From Amblyomma americanum (taxonomy: Eukaryota; Arthropoda; Arachnida; Ixodida; Ixodidae), in NCBI RefSeq assembly GCF_052857255.1, contig NC_135505.1:44594520-44658519 (forward strand): a stretch of 64,000 nt of DNA. The letters are read 5' to 3'. Shown here piece after piece: positions 11,061 through 21,024 of this stretch. The position numbers and the translations under genes were made by a program. How positions within the stretch are numbered: position 1 is the stretch's first letter; every line of letters begins with the position of its first letter. The notes under the pieces were generated by a model. That model was not told the origin of the DNA. It did no database searches and worked only from the letters and a program-made list of their open reading frames with translations.

Positions 11061-12299
11061 GTAAGTGTTGTAGGAAAGTGTGCCGTTTTTTTCTTTTTTC
11101 TTAATCGACCTTCTTCCATCATCATCATTCTCATCCTCACGCACTTTTTTCTCTCTTCCCGTTCTCCAGTGTAGAGTATAAGGCCAGATATTTATTTTTC
11201 CGGCCATCCTCTTCGCTTTTCTCGTCATTAAGCCACCTCTCTATTCTTTCTTCTCCTTTACAACCCTAATTTTGTGTTCTAAATCCAACTGAGCAGTCCA
11301 GGGCAAGCACCCACGACCTTCTTTCTTCTCTTTTGCAACCCTAATTCTGCGTTCCAAATCTAACTGAGCAGTCCGGGCGAGCACCCACGACGAAAGCTTT
11401 TCGGAGAAGCAATGCAACAAAATAAACTGTAAGACAGCTTTACACACTGCGTTCAATAAGTTTTACTAAATTAGACAGGAGGGAATTCAACCGAATATTA
11501 TCGATTACAAAACTCTTCTTGGGATCTTTTAGCAGTAAAATTATTATCGCAAATTTTTCATTTTGGAGGGAGCCAAGCGGTCTCAAGGGACACGTTAACA
11601 ATATGCAATACATCCGAGGTAAAGCCTTGCACAAGAGATTCAACATACCGATAGTGACCCCATCGCATCCAGGAGCAGCAGGTTATAGGCCAAAAACTAT
11701 AGAAAAAAATTCAGACAATGTATTGTTAATGTAATCTGCGCGCGGCGGGGGTAGGACAAACGGAACCACAAACCGCGCTTGAAAGAGCAGAGCAAGACCT
11801 TGCGCTTTCTGTTCAAGTAAAATTTTTGCTTCCTGGGCTGGCAACACCACAGACTCTGTAAAATGTACGGACGGCGAATTATGGTTGCGTTCAGTGAACC
11901 GGTGTTTGTGTTGACAGATGACTGCTCAAATTTTCATCGCACTCCTCTTTTGCCTTAGCACCGGTTCTTTTGAGTGAAGCCCCGAAAAATTTGTAATTTG
12001 TCCAAATCCACGGGAAATGGCTATGAGAGAGGCTCTCACAGGCATTTTTTTTAATCGATAGGCTCTCTCACTCTCATCGCAACAACACAAAAAGTCCTGT
12101 TTGTTTTTGACCGTAGTTTGCAGTGTGAACACGGAACACTCAGAGGTACCTGACACAGAAAAATGATGCAATCATTGCAGAGAATCTGTTAAGCATGATC
12201 TAGGTTATAAGATGATGCAATGGAGGAGAAAAAGAGAAATAGGAATGCACAGGTTTTTTGAAAAGTGTGTGGTTGACGAATTTTTGGGGATCAACAGTC

Positions 12300-12770
12300 G
12301 CCGTAAGAGGACAAGCTGCTATAGTGAAAGTAATCGGAAAGTTATCCCAGCTAGTACCACAATCCATTGTTGACCGCAACGAAGCCTACACCTCGTTCGC
12401 TGCCAATGTTCAGTCAAACACAGACCGAGAATCGGCACGCATGTAAGTGACTCCTGAACTGTTGCAGCAACGCGCGTTTCTTGCCGACATGAATGACTAA
12501 CGAAACTGGTCCCATGCATCTGTGAGGAAACCCCAAATTACATGATGAGAATTGAATTCACCAGCAATCACTACTCTGTAGTTAGAATCCAAAAGAATAT
12601 GTTAGTGATCTGTACTGTGGACACCTGATGGAATGTAGCAAAGGTAAGAGGAGCACACTGTGGAGTTTCAATGTCAGCAGCCAACAATTCGCAGACAGGA
12701 CATAAAATTTAGTGTGACACATGCACCGGATTAAATATTTTAGAATAAATTAGTGTTAACAAGACACCAC
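12300..12770 (-). pseudogene. LINE A endonuclease remnant, right copy
   Basis: Minus-strand mirror of 925-1400. It carries the same EFNSHH (near 12560) and DCGTSWDNFPI-type (near 12360-12330) blocks in broken frames. Here the SDH-like motif reads SWDN where the left arm reads SCDN. The domain is not functional in either arm. Confidence 0.55.
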
Positions 12771-12991
12771 CCCTACCGCTATAGCGATCGACTCGGAATG
12801 CCCGAAATGTTTTATAGAATGACCTAAGAGGAGTAAGTCAGCTTTCGTGAAGTAAAATTATGTCTAGGACGAATTATGAGACACGCTTCTGTAAATTGTG
12901 AAAAGACAATATGATTAAGCGACAATTAAACAGTAGTACTTTTTAGACCGCCATGATGACTGTAAAATCAGAGAGGCTATGACAGCTTCAT

Positions 12992-14182
12992 TTAACACAT
13001 CGGTTTTATGCGCGTTACTGGGGTAGCCATCCGTGCTTTTTTTTTTGTTCGGGAGGGCAGGCTTCTACGGAAAGGAATGGCCTCAACGCTTCTGGGAAGG
13101 ATTCGCCATCTAGACGTCCACAGAGCAAACGGCAGACAGCTTGTTATCTCCGGCATCATGCACACGCACAAACGAGGACGCAGCAGTAATAGCAATAAGG
13201 GGAGACACACCAGAGATGCTATGCGAAGGACTAGTTGATGGAGCGGAAAAACCAACAGTTGAAGGAGCTCACTGACTGGATATAACCTGGGAGAAGGCTT
13301 CACCGAAGGTAGACAGCATACGATCCACAACGCCGGCAAACGCCTTTTCGACAGCTGAGACCACATACTTAGTCAACAACGCCTCTATCTCAGACCCAGA
13401 TGGCCTAGCAAGTCCTACATAACAATGCCTTTTTCAGTCTAATTGTGCATAAGCATCAGCTCTAGACCACATTATCTTCTGAATGATTTCCAGAACATTC
13501 AGCTCATCAGAATGTTTAGGACAGCCAGCATCATCAGCCGGATGAACGCCGCCACAGAGTCCGCAACTGGGCCCCTAAGATGTGCAAAGGCCTGCGGAAT
13601 GGTTGCCCCGCAAATTCGGCAACGCGTCGCAAATTGGCAAGCTTTACTGCTGTGACCAAAGTGGCAGTGAGGACGAGGTTGTTGCGGATCGACTCGGTAC
13701 ACTATCGGCCAAACCATAAGCACAGACTGGCACGACGATCCTGCAGACGTTGCAATCACGTACTCTGTTGGAACACGTAAGCTACTTGCATATCTGGTAC
13801 AGCGGTATAGTGATAACACACCAACACAAGGGTATTGAATGTCCTCAAGTAATTCCTGATGAGATGGCAATGAGTCCACGACGCGGATGATTCCTTTTGA
13901 GCATTCGATTTGCTGTGCTATGAAGGGCTTAACTGGAAACGACACAAATGATGTGCAATGCAGCAACTCTGACACGCATTGCACATCCGAAGGGCGACAA
14001 AGAATGTCCCTACGGCCGAAAGGACGAACTTCAGAGATTTCCAAGTACGAGCTGGTAATACACTTTAGCTGCTGATGGATCATTTTAGATGTTTTTTTTA
14101 ATTTTAGGGCTCCTTCTTCAATGGGTACAAGCGCCACTGGAAACTCAATGACGCTATTCTGTCCTAATGAAACCAGGGGCAT
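12992..14182 (-). pseudogene. LINE A ORF1 (gag-like) with degenerate zinc knuckles
   Basis: A 227-codon open stretch (14182-13499) starts MPLVSLGQNSVIEFPVAL. Near residues 173-192 it holds CHFGHSSKAC and RCRICG, the paired CCHC knuckles of I/Jockey/R1 ORF1. The first cysteine of the first knuckle is replaced (RPHC where CxxC is expected). The region before it resembles the RNA-recognition-like part of these proteins. A stop at 13499 and a frame change follow; a leucine/proline-rich frame continues to 12992. ORF1 coats the element RNA in the ribonucleoprotein. There is no sign of host use. Confidence 0.65.
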
Positions 14183-14695
14183 AATTTGGCCGGCCGGCTT
14201 GTCAATCAGGGAGCCGGACCCCTACCTGGGGAGGCTAGACACATAGCTCTAAGCCTAAGGCTACACAAAACCTAACTATTGCTTCAACAATGAAAGAAAG
14301 AACTCACAACACCTGTCCAAAGCCCCAACACTTGGAACAACGTCGCCGTAGAAGATTGAACAGGGAGTCCGGATGATACAACCACATCGAGGGCAGGAAC
14401 AGCGACAGAAGCCAGCAGTCACAGCGCGGGATAGCACAGCGCAGATGATGATGGTCAGGGAACGTGTGACCAACGATCCCTATAGTGGTCAGCTATGAAA
14501 CCTTGATCTTAAGGCGCATACACACTACACCATATTTCCGGCTATCAAAGCGGATTCGCCCATATTCGGTCGCATTTGACGCCGACGAAGGCGAAAAAGT
14601 GGCGCCGCGAGGGTGATTGGTCGGGAGCCCATTTTTCCGCCTTCGCCGCGGAAGCGACGAAGGACCGTTGACGTGACGCACGGTGAAAATTCACT

Positions 14696-14865
14696 ATGGC
14701 GGCAAGCATGGCAGCGCAATGGACCGGCACTACCTCTGTGGAGCAGCTTCCTATTGCCTTAAAGGAGCACCCAATCCTATACGACTAGCGCCATTTAAAT
14801 TTCAAGGACGTGAACCACAAGGAGGAGCTGTGGGAAAAAATTGCCAGCGAACTGGGAGTGACCGG
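14696..14865 (+). pseudogene. MADF/Myb-like exon of Harbinger element, with stop
   Basis: Starting at ATG 14696 the frame reads MAASMAAQWTG, then LKEHPILYD, stop, RHLNFKDVNHKEELWEKIAS. The blocks EHPILYDxRHxxFKDxxxKxELWEKIA are the first two helices of a MADF domain, a Myb-like DNA-binding fold. Harbinger elements use it to bring the transposase to the ends. A TAG at 14786-14788 interrupts residue 31. The frame ends at a plausible splice donor (GGTGCGT near 14863), as expected for exon 1. The rest of the gene was not found. Confidence 0.65.
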
Positions 14866-15499
14866 TGCGTACAATTGCTTTTGTATCTTGCTTCACGCCG
14901 ATGCTCGCGAGAACCGTTTTTCCAGATACCAGTACATTACGTTTCGCGTCGTTCGCGCGCCACTGCTGGCTTTCATCTCACGCATGCGGAACTCGCGTGG
15001 TCGTGTACGACGCATGTATTACGTACTGCGAAGCCAGTGTACTGATCATTTTGGCTCGTGCCGCTGTTTGTTTCGTTTTCCAGTGCCAGAACAGTACGCT
15101 TCGCGTATTCAGCCTGAAACGAGACGAAGGTTGTTTTAGAAACTATTCCAGATACTATCGACGTCCCAGAAACGCCTGAAGGCAAATTTCTTTGCTGAAC
15201 GACCGAACCACAAAATATTTTAGCCATATGAACCGATTATGCTATCGCGGAGACGGCGTGGCAGAAATGTAAAAATTTGAGCTCTTGAAATAAAGGAGCT
15301 CACGGGCGGACGGCACAATGGACGAACAGACGGAAAAAAAAAATAAACTGGCCAAAATCGATTTTTAATACTAGCACTCCACAAGTTTTGTGCACTTTAT
15401 GAACTGCTGTCTCAGAAATGGCAATCAAAATAAAAAATTAAACCAACCGTACATAATCTCGTCGAGAGAGTAATGTAAAATTTTCACCTCACCTGTACA

Positions 15500-15960
15500 C
15501 CTGCGCCAGGCGATGATCTACTGGAATCGCCTTAAGGAATCTTGCGTCTTTTTTTCTGGATACGAGGCTCAAGAACATCAACAAGACTTCCGGTGACACG
15601 CAGGCAGCTGCAGAGAAAAGAACCAGCCATTTTGGTGATTGTGCATCGCATATTAAAGTCACGACAAAGTTCGCGTGAAGTTATTCTCTGCAACACTCCA
15701 CGTCCCGGTCCAGGAGCAGCGACAGGAGGTTGCAGCCGTGGTCCAAACGGGCGCGTTCCTTTAAAGATGGGCGCACCCAGCACCACCTCGTGCGCGTACT
15801 AATCTTTCTTTTGCCGTCCGCAATACTTCCAGCATATAAAATACACATTGCAAGAGCAAAATCGGTACCATCTAATCCTCCTCTGAAATATATATGTAGC
15901 TTTTGATATACTGTTTTTGAGGAAAAGTGGTTGACTGTGCTCCAAGTAAACATTCTCAAC
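15500..15960 (-). pseudogene. Harbinger transposase N-terminal fragment
   Basis: Minus-strand frames read RTRWCWVRPSLKERARLDHG, CNLLSLLLDRDVECCRE and, after a frame change near 15680, LRVTGSLVDVLEPRIQKK. This follows the N-terminus of HARBI1-like transposases (RRWWVRPWxxxR, LxxELxxxDxxxFxxxLRM, FxxLLxxVxPxIxK). The DDE core that should follow is absent, so only about the first 90 residues remain, in two frames. Confidence 0.6.
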
Positions 15961-16239
15961 TGCTTGTACTGCTTTCTTCTGCATTAGAACAAGGCTGTGT
16001 ATTTTTTTTATTGTCGCGTTCCCCTCAAGCAATGAGCAATAATCAAGCTGATAATGTAATAAAGAATTGTAAAGAAGTTTTCTTAAGCCAGCTGGAAACC
16101 AGCGACGGCACCTATTTAAAATACCAACAACTTTTTGCGCTTTTGCGCAAAGAATCTTGACATGTACGTTCCAATTAAGTCATGTCATCTGAGCAGGTCA
16201 CCCCGAGCGTTTTCACAATATTATCGCAAGATATTCTAC

Positions 16240-17420
16240 ATGGTCATAATCTGATTATATTTGTCTTCTTGACGCAAGTCCTTGTGTTCTCAAAATAACG
16301 CATTTTGTTTCTACGTAGTTGATTAGAAGGTGGTTTCTTTGCGACTATTCTTGAAGCGTTTTGCAAACGCATCTTGCATCGCGAAGCATACATGGTACAT
16401 CTCGGCCTGCAATATACGCAGTACAGACATCGCAGTAGATTAAGAAATGACAACTGGGGATTGTTTGAACAACATCATTTACATAGTACAGAAACAGAAT
16501 GGGGCCTAGCATTCTGCATTGTAGAACACCAGTTTTTATTTGCCGAGGACTTAAGTTATCTTCGTTAATTGCTAGAAATTGGGTTCGTGAGTGAAGGTAA
16601 GATTTTAGAATCTAGAGCGGATGTCCTCGGATACCATATCTTTCTAAATTTCTCAGCATTAAGTCATGCTTAACGCGGTCAAAAGCTTTGGTGAAGTCTA
16701 TGTAAATGCCAATCATTAATTTTTTTCAAATTTATTTATCCAGTATTATGTCTTTTTGAACTAATAAGGCAGTTTTTCTCGGGCGACGTTGTCTGAAACC
16801 ATGCTGACTATCTGTTATTAAGTTGTAGTTGCGAAATAAACTTTCCGCTTGGAAATTAATTACTTTTCCAAGGCCCTTAGAAAAAATTGCCGGCATAGAA
16901 ACTGGACGATAAATATTATTATAATTCCTACCTCTTATTTTTTGTATAACTTCGCGACCTTCTTGCTATGGTAGAATACTCCTTTTGACAATGCATTGTT
17001 GCATATATGAGTTAATACAGGTGCAATAAGATCCACTGCATGTTTAACTTTACTCATTTCTATGCCGTTATTCAGGCTGTGGATAAGTGTTGTTAAATTT
17101 GAGGCACAAGTGGACTGCAAAAATAATTTATTTCACTTCATTGGGATGATTGGGGGGAGGTGGCGTTATCACCGTTACTGCCGGCACCTATATTAGTAAA
17201 CAAGCTGTTGAAGTTGTATCTGAGCTCTTTCTCCTTGAGAACCGTACCGTTTATTGTCAGGCTGTGAATGTGGCTGCACTCAGTTTTCCTGTTAAAACCC
17301 AGTTTATCCTTTCCCACAAAATGTCGCTTCTTTGTAGACCGGTTTCATCAAATAGAGAGTAAGTCAATTTTGCTTATTTTGTTGTGTTTATTTACTTTAT
17401 TTTAAAAAACTTTATATAGT
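16240..17420 (-). pseudogene. CR1-like LINE reverse transcriptase fragment
   Basis: The minus strand from 17400 shows FNSLFTNIGAGSN, then IKHAVDLIAP-type sequence (KVKHAVDLIAPVLTHICNN at about 17055-16995) and LKSYLHSRTQFLAINEDN. Between them is GIYIDFTKAFDRVKHDLMLR (about 16710-16650), RT motif A of CR1/Jockey-type LINEs. The GVLQCRMLGPILF block near 16500 is motif B. Near 16330 NHLLINYVETKCVILRTQGL follows the YADD position, which is degraded. Multiple stops; no endonuclease. Confidence 0.7.
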
Positions 17421-17439
17421 AACCATTTACTCGTGTCTT

Positions 17440-17640
17440 GAGGTGGGCATTTGACCTGAAAAACCTCGACCTCACCTAAACCTCAGAAAGCTTTTGCCTA
17501 CATCACTCAATCTCAATCTCATCAGTTGAGGTTGAGGTCTCCTGAGACACTCTCACCTCACTTTTCCTGAGGCCACTTTCGACGTTACTTAACCTCATTT
17601 CAACCACAAAAATTGAGCTTGAGTTCGGCTGATTGACCTT
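17440..17640. repeat. Degenerate GAGGTC/TGACCT-rich repeat
   Basis: About 200 bases dense in AACCTCA, GAGGTT and TGACCT words in both orientations (for example TTTGACCTGA near 17449 and TTGAGGTTGAGGTCTCCTGA near 17526). A second, AGGTCA-rich stretch of the same kind lies at 63110-63345. I read it as a low-complexity repeat family. Confidence 0.6.
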
Positions 17641-17897
17641 AAAAAGAAAAGCTATTAAGTTTTTCAGTTAAGACCAGTTCGAAGAATGCTGCAATTATGT
17701 AAGCAAAAATGATAAGGCTATTATTTATTAAGGTGTGCAGAGACGCTGTTGATGCACACGCATTTGGAGACACTTATAATCTGGGATGAACATTTGGAGA
17801 GCTTATTGCCGGCGGGCAGGCGTGTCCCATCCATACGCGATTACCCCCAGTACCCGTGAGCACTTCTTTACCAGGGTTAATATCCGCCAATCTCCTT

Positions 17898-17900
<3 letters not shown>
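17641..17900. other. No recognised feature
   Basis: AT-rich sequence leading to a (TA)n tract. No coding or structural signal was recognised. Confidence 0.5.

Positions 17901-17972
<72 letters not shown>
17901..17972. repeat. (TA)n microsatellite
   Basis: An almost pure TA tract of about 70 bases directly upstream of the 472-bp array. Confidence 0.95.
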
Positions 17973-17974
<2 letters not shown>

Positions 17975-18087
17975 CTTGAGAGTGTGCTACGTCCACCGCT
18001 ATGGACGAGGGTGGCGCTGGTGAACACTTTCAAGGCTCGCTTACACGCAAAACATCAATACCCACGAAAGCAGCCGATTGGACAGCC

Positions 18088-18161
18088 GTCACAGTAGCTC
18101 AGTTGGTAAGAGCACCGGACGCGATATTCGGAGGTCGTGGGTTCGGATCCCACCGGCGGCA
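18088..18161 (+). tRNA. tRNA-like Pol III unit, copy 1 (likely pseudogene)
   Basis: Same 74-base layout as copy 2 but with a damaged acceptor strand (GTCACAG opposite CGGCGGC). The A box TAGCTCAGTTGG and B-box-like GGTTCGGATCC remain. A T5 run follows at 18168-18172. Confidence 0.5.
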
Positions 18162-18559
18162 TGGTTGTTTTTCTGCTGCTTGATAAGTAATTTTCTTTAA
18201 AAACTAATTGACTGGCACTACATATTAAAAAAAATATAAACACTCCACTATGCACCTTGGTTTCGGTGACTGTTGGCTTCCTTAATATGTTTGTCAGAAC
18301 TAGCCCCTCACTTCATTTGCCTTGTCTGCTAATAGCTTAACGGGGGTCTCGGTTCTGGCAGCCTTGATGCCATAGGTAGCATAAGAGAGTTCTCGCACAG
18401 TTTCCGCCCTCGCCGTTAGATGATGTTCTACGTCACACTTGCGGTATTACAGGACGTGCTACGTCCACCGCTATGGACGGGGGTGGCGCTGGTGAACACT
18501 CTCAAGGTTCGCTTACACGCAAAACATAAATACCCACGAAAGCAGCAGATTGCACAGCC

Positions 18560-18633
18560 GTCGCCGTAGCTCAGTTGGTAAGAGCACCGGACGCGATATT
18601 CGGAGGTCGTGAGTTCAGATCCCACCGGCGGCA
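18560..18633 (+). tRNA. tRNA-like Pol III unit, copy 2 (likely pseudogene)
   Basis: Folds as a cloverleaf: acceptor GTCGCCG/CGGCGGC (seven pairs, one G-U), D stem GCTC/GAGC, anticodon stem CCGGA/TTCGG, a five-base variable loop and T stem GTGAG (one mismatch)/CCCAC. The anticodon loop is CGCGATA, giving CGA at 34-36, but position 33 is G not T, and a serine tRNA should have a long variable arm. It is therefore unlikely to be a working tRNA. The A box is perfect, the B box degenerate (GTTCAGATCCC), and TTTTT lies just downstream as a Pol III stop. Confidence 0.55.
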
Positions 18634-19031
18634 TGGTTGTTTTTCTGCTGCTTGATAAGTAATTTTCTTTAAAAACTAATTGACTGGCACTACATATTAA
18701 AAAAAATATAAACATTCCACTATGCACCTTGGTTTCGGTGACTGTTGGCTTCCTTAATATGTTTGTCAGAACTAGCCCCTCACTTCATTTGCCTTGTCTG
18801 CTAATAGCTTAACGGGGGTCTCGGTTCTGGCAGCCTTGATGCCATAGGTAGCATAAGAGAGTTCTCGCACAGTTTCCGCCCTCGCCGTTAGATGACGTTC
18901 TACGTCACACTTGCGGTATTACAGGACGTGCTACGTCCACCGCTATGGACGGGGGTGGCGCTGGTGAACACTCTCAAGGTTCGCTTACACGCAAAACATA
19001 AATACCCACGAAAGCAGCAGATTGCACAGCC

Positions 19032-19105
19032 GTCGCCGTAGCTCAGTTGGTAAGAGCACCGGACGCGATATTCGGAGGTCGTGAGTTCAGATCCCACCGG
19101 CGGCA
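19032..19105 (+). tRNA. tRNA-like Pol III unit, copy 3 (likely pseudogene)
   Basis: Identical in layout to copy 2, including the GTTCAGATCCC T arm. Confidence 0.55.
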
Positions 19106-19502
19106 TGGTTGTTTTTCTGCTGCTTGATAAGTAATTTTCTTTAAAAACTAATTGACTGGCACTACATATTAAAAAAATATAAACATTCCACTATGCACCT
19201 TGGTTTCGGTGACTGTTGGCTTCCTTAATATGTTTGTCAGAACTAGCCCCTCACTTCATTTGCCTTGTCTGCTAATAGCTTAACGGGGGTCTCGGTTCTG
19301 GCAGCCTTGATGCCATAGGTAGCATAAGATGGTTCTCGCACAGTTTCCGCCCTCGCCGTTAGATGACGTTCTACGTCACACTTGCAGTATTACAGGACGT
19401 GCTACGTCCACCGCTATGGACGGGGGTGGCGCTGGTGAACACTCTCAAGGTTCGCTTACACGCAAAACATAAATACCCACGAAAGCAGCAGATTGCACAG
19501 CC

Positions 19503-19576
19503 GTCGCCGTAGCTCAGTTGGTAAGAGCACCGGACGCGATATTCGGAGGTCGTGAGTTCAGATCCCACCGGCGGCA
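19503..19576 (+). tRNA. tRNA-like Pol III unit, copy 4 (likely pseudogene)
   Basis: Identical in layout to copies 2 and 3. Confidence 0.55.
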
Positions 19577-19974
19577 TGGTTGTTTTTCTGCTGCTTGATA
19601 AATAATTTTCTTTAAAAACTAATTGACTGGCACTACATATTAAAAAAAATATAAACATTCCACTATGCACATTGGTTTCGGTGACTGTTGGCTTCCTTAA
19701 TATGTTTGTCAGAACTAGCCCCTCACTTCATTTGCCTTGTCTGCTAATAGCTGAACGGGGGTCTCGGTTCTGGCAGCCTTGATGCCATAGGTAGCATAAG
19801 AGAGTTCTCGCACAGTTTCCGCCCTCGCCGTTAGATGACGTTCTACGTCACACTTGCGGTATTACAGGAAGTGCTACGTCCACCGCTATGGACGGGGGTG
19901 GCGCTGGTGAACACTCTCAAGGTTCGCTTACACGCAAAACATAAAAACCCATGAAAGCAGCAGACTGGACAGCC

Positions 19975-20048
19975 GTCGCCGTAGCTCAGTTGGTAAGAGC
20001 ACCGGACGCGATATTCGGAGGTCGTGGGTTCGGATCCCACCGGCGGTA
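19975..20048 (+). tRNA. tRNA-like Pol III unit, copy 5 (likely pseudogene)
   Basis: Has the better paired T arm GTGGG/CCCAC and the B-box-like GGTTCGGATCC. The acceptor ends CGGCGGT, giving a G-U first pair. A TTTTTT run follows. Confidence 0.55.
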
Positions 20049-20446
20049 GGGTTGTTTTTTCTGCTGCTTGATAAGTAATTTTCTTTAAAAACTAATTGAT
20101 TGCCACTAGATATTAAAAAAATATAAACATTCCCCTATGCACCTTGGTTTCGGTGACTGTTGGCTTCCTTAATATGTTTGTCAGAACTAGCCCCTCACTT
20201 CATTTGCCTTGTCTGCTAATAGCTGAACGGGGGTCTCGGTTCTGGCAGCCTTGATGCCATAGGTAGCATAAGAGAGTTCTCGCACAGTTTCCGCCCTCGC
20301 CGTTAGATGACGTTCTACGTCACACTTGCGGTATTACAGGACGTGCTACGTCCACCGCTATGGACGGGGGTGGCGCTGGTGAACACTCTCAAGGTTCGCT
20401 TACACGCAAAACATAAAAACCCATGAAAGCAGCAGACTGGACAGCC

Positions 20447-20520
20447 GTCGCCGTAGCTCAGTTGGTAAGAGCACCGGACGCGATATTCGGAGGTCGTGGG
20501 TTCGGATCCCACCGGCGGCA
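20447..20520 (+). tRNA. tRNA-like Pol III unit, copy 6 (likely pseudogene)
   Basis: The best preserved copy: full seven-pair acceptor, T arm GTGGG/CCCAC, and a T6 run about seven bases after the 3' end. It has the same CGCGATA anticodon loop as the others. Confidence 0.6.
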
Positions 20521-20640
20521 GGGTTGTTTTTTCTGCTGCTTGATAAGTAATTTTCTTTAAAAACTAATTGATTGCCACTAGATATTAAAAAAATATAAAC
20601 ATTCCCCTATGCACCTTGGTTTCGGTGACTGTTGGTATCG

Positions 20641-20650
20641 TTAATATATA

Positions 20651-20749
<99 letters not shown>

Positions 20750-20760
20750 ATATATATATA
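20641..20760. repeat. (TA)n microsatellite
   Basis: About 115 bases of TA with a few interruptions, between the 472-bp array and the hairpin. Confidence 0.95.
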
Positions 20761-20902
20761 GTGAAAAGGTCACAACTGGTTCGATTATCTAGGTTTATCT
20801 AGGATTATCTAGGATTATCTAGGTTCGGTTATCTAGACGGTGGACCGTCTGAAACCGTTGGTGAAAAAACCTAGATAATCGAACCAGTTGTGACCTTTTC
20901 AC
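20761..20902. repeat. Perfect 36-bp inverted repeat (foldback/MITE-like)
   Basis: Bases 20761-20796 are the exact reverse complement of 20867-20902, starting GTGAAAAGGTCACAACTGG. The (TA)n on both sides extends the pairing. The 70-base loop contains several ATTATCTAGG repeats and GGTGGACCGTCTGAAACC. TA at each edge would suit a TA-target MITE, but in a TA tract this proves nothing. Confidence 0.9.
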
Positions 20903-20928
20903 TATATATATAATCAGGGTAAAGTCGA

Positions 20929-20929
20929 A

Positions 20930-20979
<50 letters not shown>
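20929..20979. repeat. (TA)n microsatellite
   Basis: TA tract of about 50 bases. Confidence 0.9.
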
Positions 20980-20981
<2 letters not shown>

Positions 20982-21024
20982 TATGAAATGTTGTGAAATG
21001 CTTCATTTAGCTATAGATTTAATA

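Larger units (their letters stand above)
8154..11230 (+). mobile_element. LINE B, 5'-truncated I-clade element, right-arm copy
   Basis: This plus-strand counterpart of 5563-2465 begins at the arm boundary with the tail of the endonuclease. It continues through linker, RT, thumb (9548-9964, with YVNHHRFLGIINYRDLLWS and AQALKICLGLPRCAS), RNase H, cysteine motif and a 3' tail with ATCATCATCATT (about 11119). The domain order is typical of I-clade ORF2. Frameshifts split it into at least five frames. Confidence 0.75.
8154..13686. repeat. Right arm of giant inverted repeat
   Basis: Reverse complement of 1-5563. It contains LINE B on the plus strand (8154 to about 11230) and LINE A on the minus strand (about 14500 to 11440). 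LINE A extends beyond 13686 because its partner lies off the window start. The arm carries its own private changes, such as a short direct duplication at 10304-10350 (AACAGATTCACCACATGT twice), so the arms have diverged since duplication. Confidence 0.95.
11440..14500 (-). mobile_element. LINE A, I/R1-like element with 5' end, right copy
   Basis: Read on the minus strand from about 14500 this gives a 5' untranslated region (14500-14183), ORF1 (14182 to about 12990), endonuclease remnant (about 12770-12300), linker and the beginning of RT (11700-11440, ending LLSNLVKLIERSV). The RT catalytic half is missing, and LINE B's 3' tail begins just beyond. The 5' end is placed by the transition to the Harbinger terminus at 14504, so its exact base is approximate. 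Confidence 0.65.
14504..16000 (+). mobile_element. PIF/Harbinger-like DNA transposon remnant
   Basis: The left edge reads TTA then AGGCGCATACACACT. The motif AGGCGCATWCACACT recurs at 36655 on the other strand with TAA beside it, which fits a Harbinger terminal repeat and a TWA target. Inside are a MADF-domain exon on the plus strand and a HARBI-type transposase fragment on the minus strand, the usual two-gene content of animal Harbingers. The second terminal repeat was not found, so the right limit is approximate. Confidence 0.6.
17976..20637 (+). repeat. 472-bp tandem array with tRNA-like units
   Basis: About 5.6 head-to-tail copies of a unit whose spacing, measured between equivalent bases of the tRNA-like segment, is 472, 472, 471, 472 and 472. 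Each unit has GCTACGTCCACCGCTATGGA, the tRNA-like segment, a T5 run, CTGCTTGATAA, CTTGGTTTCGGTGACTGTTG and a GCATAAGA..GTTCTCGC tail. Units 2-4 are nearly identical, 5 and 6 share another variant and unit 1 is most diverged, so expansion was stepwise. (TA)n tracts flank both sides. The tail resembles 43734-43870, so the unit is probably SINE-derived. Confidence 0.95.

Noticed and set aside
1..13686. Sequencing hairpin (unremoved adapter) artefact
   Set aside because: Arms differ by a few percent including indels, and a 2.6-kb non-palindromic loop separates them, which such artefacts do not give. It remains to be confirmed with reads.
16030..16160. 43-codon frame MSNNQADNVIKNCKEVF
   Set aside because: Short, with no family resemblance and no splice or promoter evidence; kept only as part of the Harbinger-CR1 interval.
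17774..18097. Open frames of alternating Tyr-Ile on both strands
   Set aside because: They are translations of (TA)n microsatellite; the same applies to 20585-20773, 21121-21363 and 27630-27854.
18428..20512. Repeated minus-strand frames with HSGMFIFFLICSASQ and related sequence
   Set aside because: They recur only because the 472-bp unit recurs, run antisense through the tRNA-like segment, and have no coding hallmark.
18088..20520. A functional serine tRNA (anticodon CGA) gene cluster
   Set aside because: Position 33 is not T, the variable loop is only five bases (serine tRNAs are long), and the B box is imperfect in all copies.
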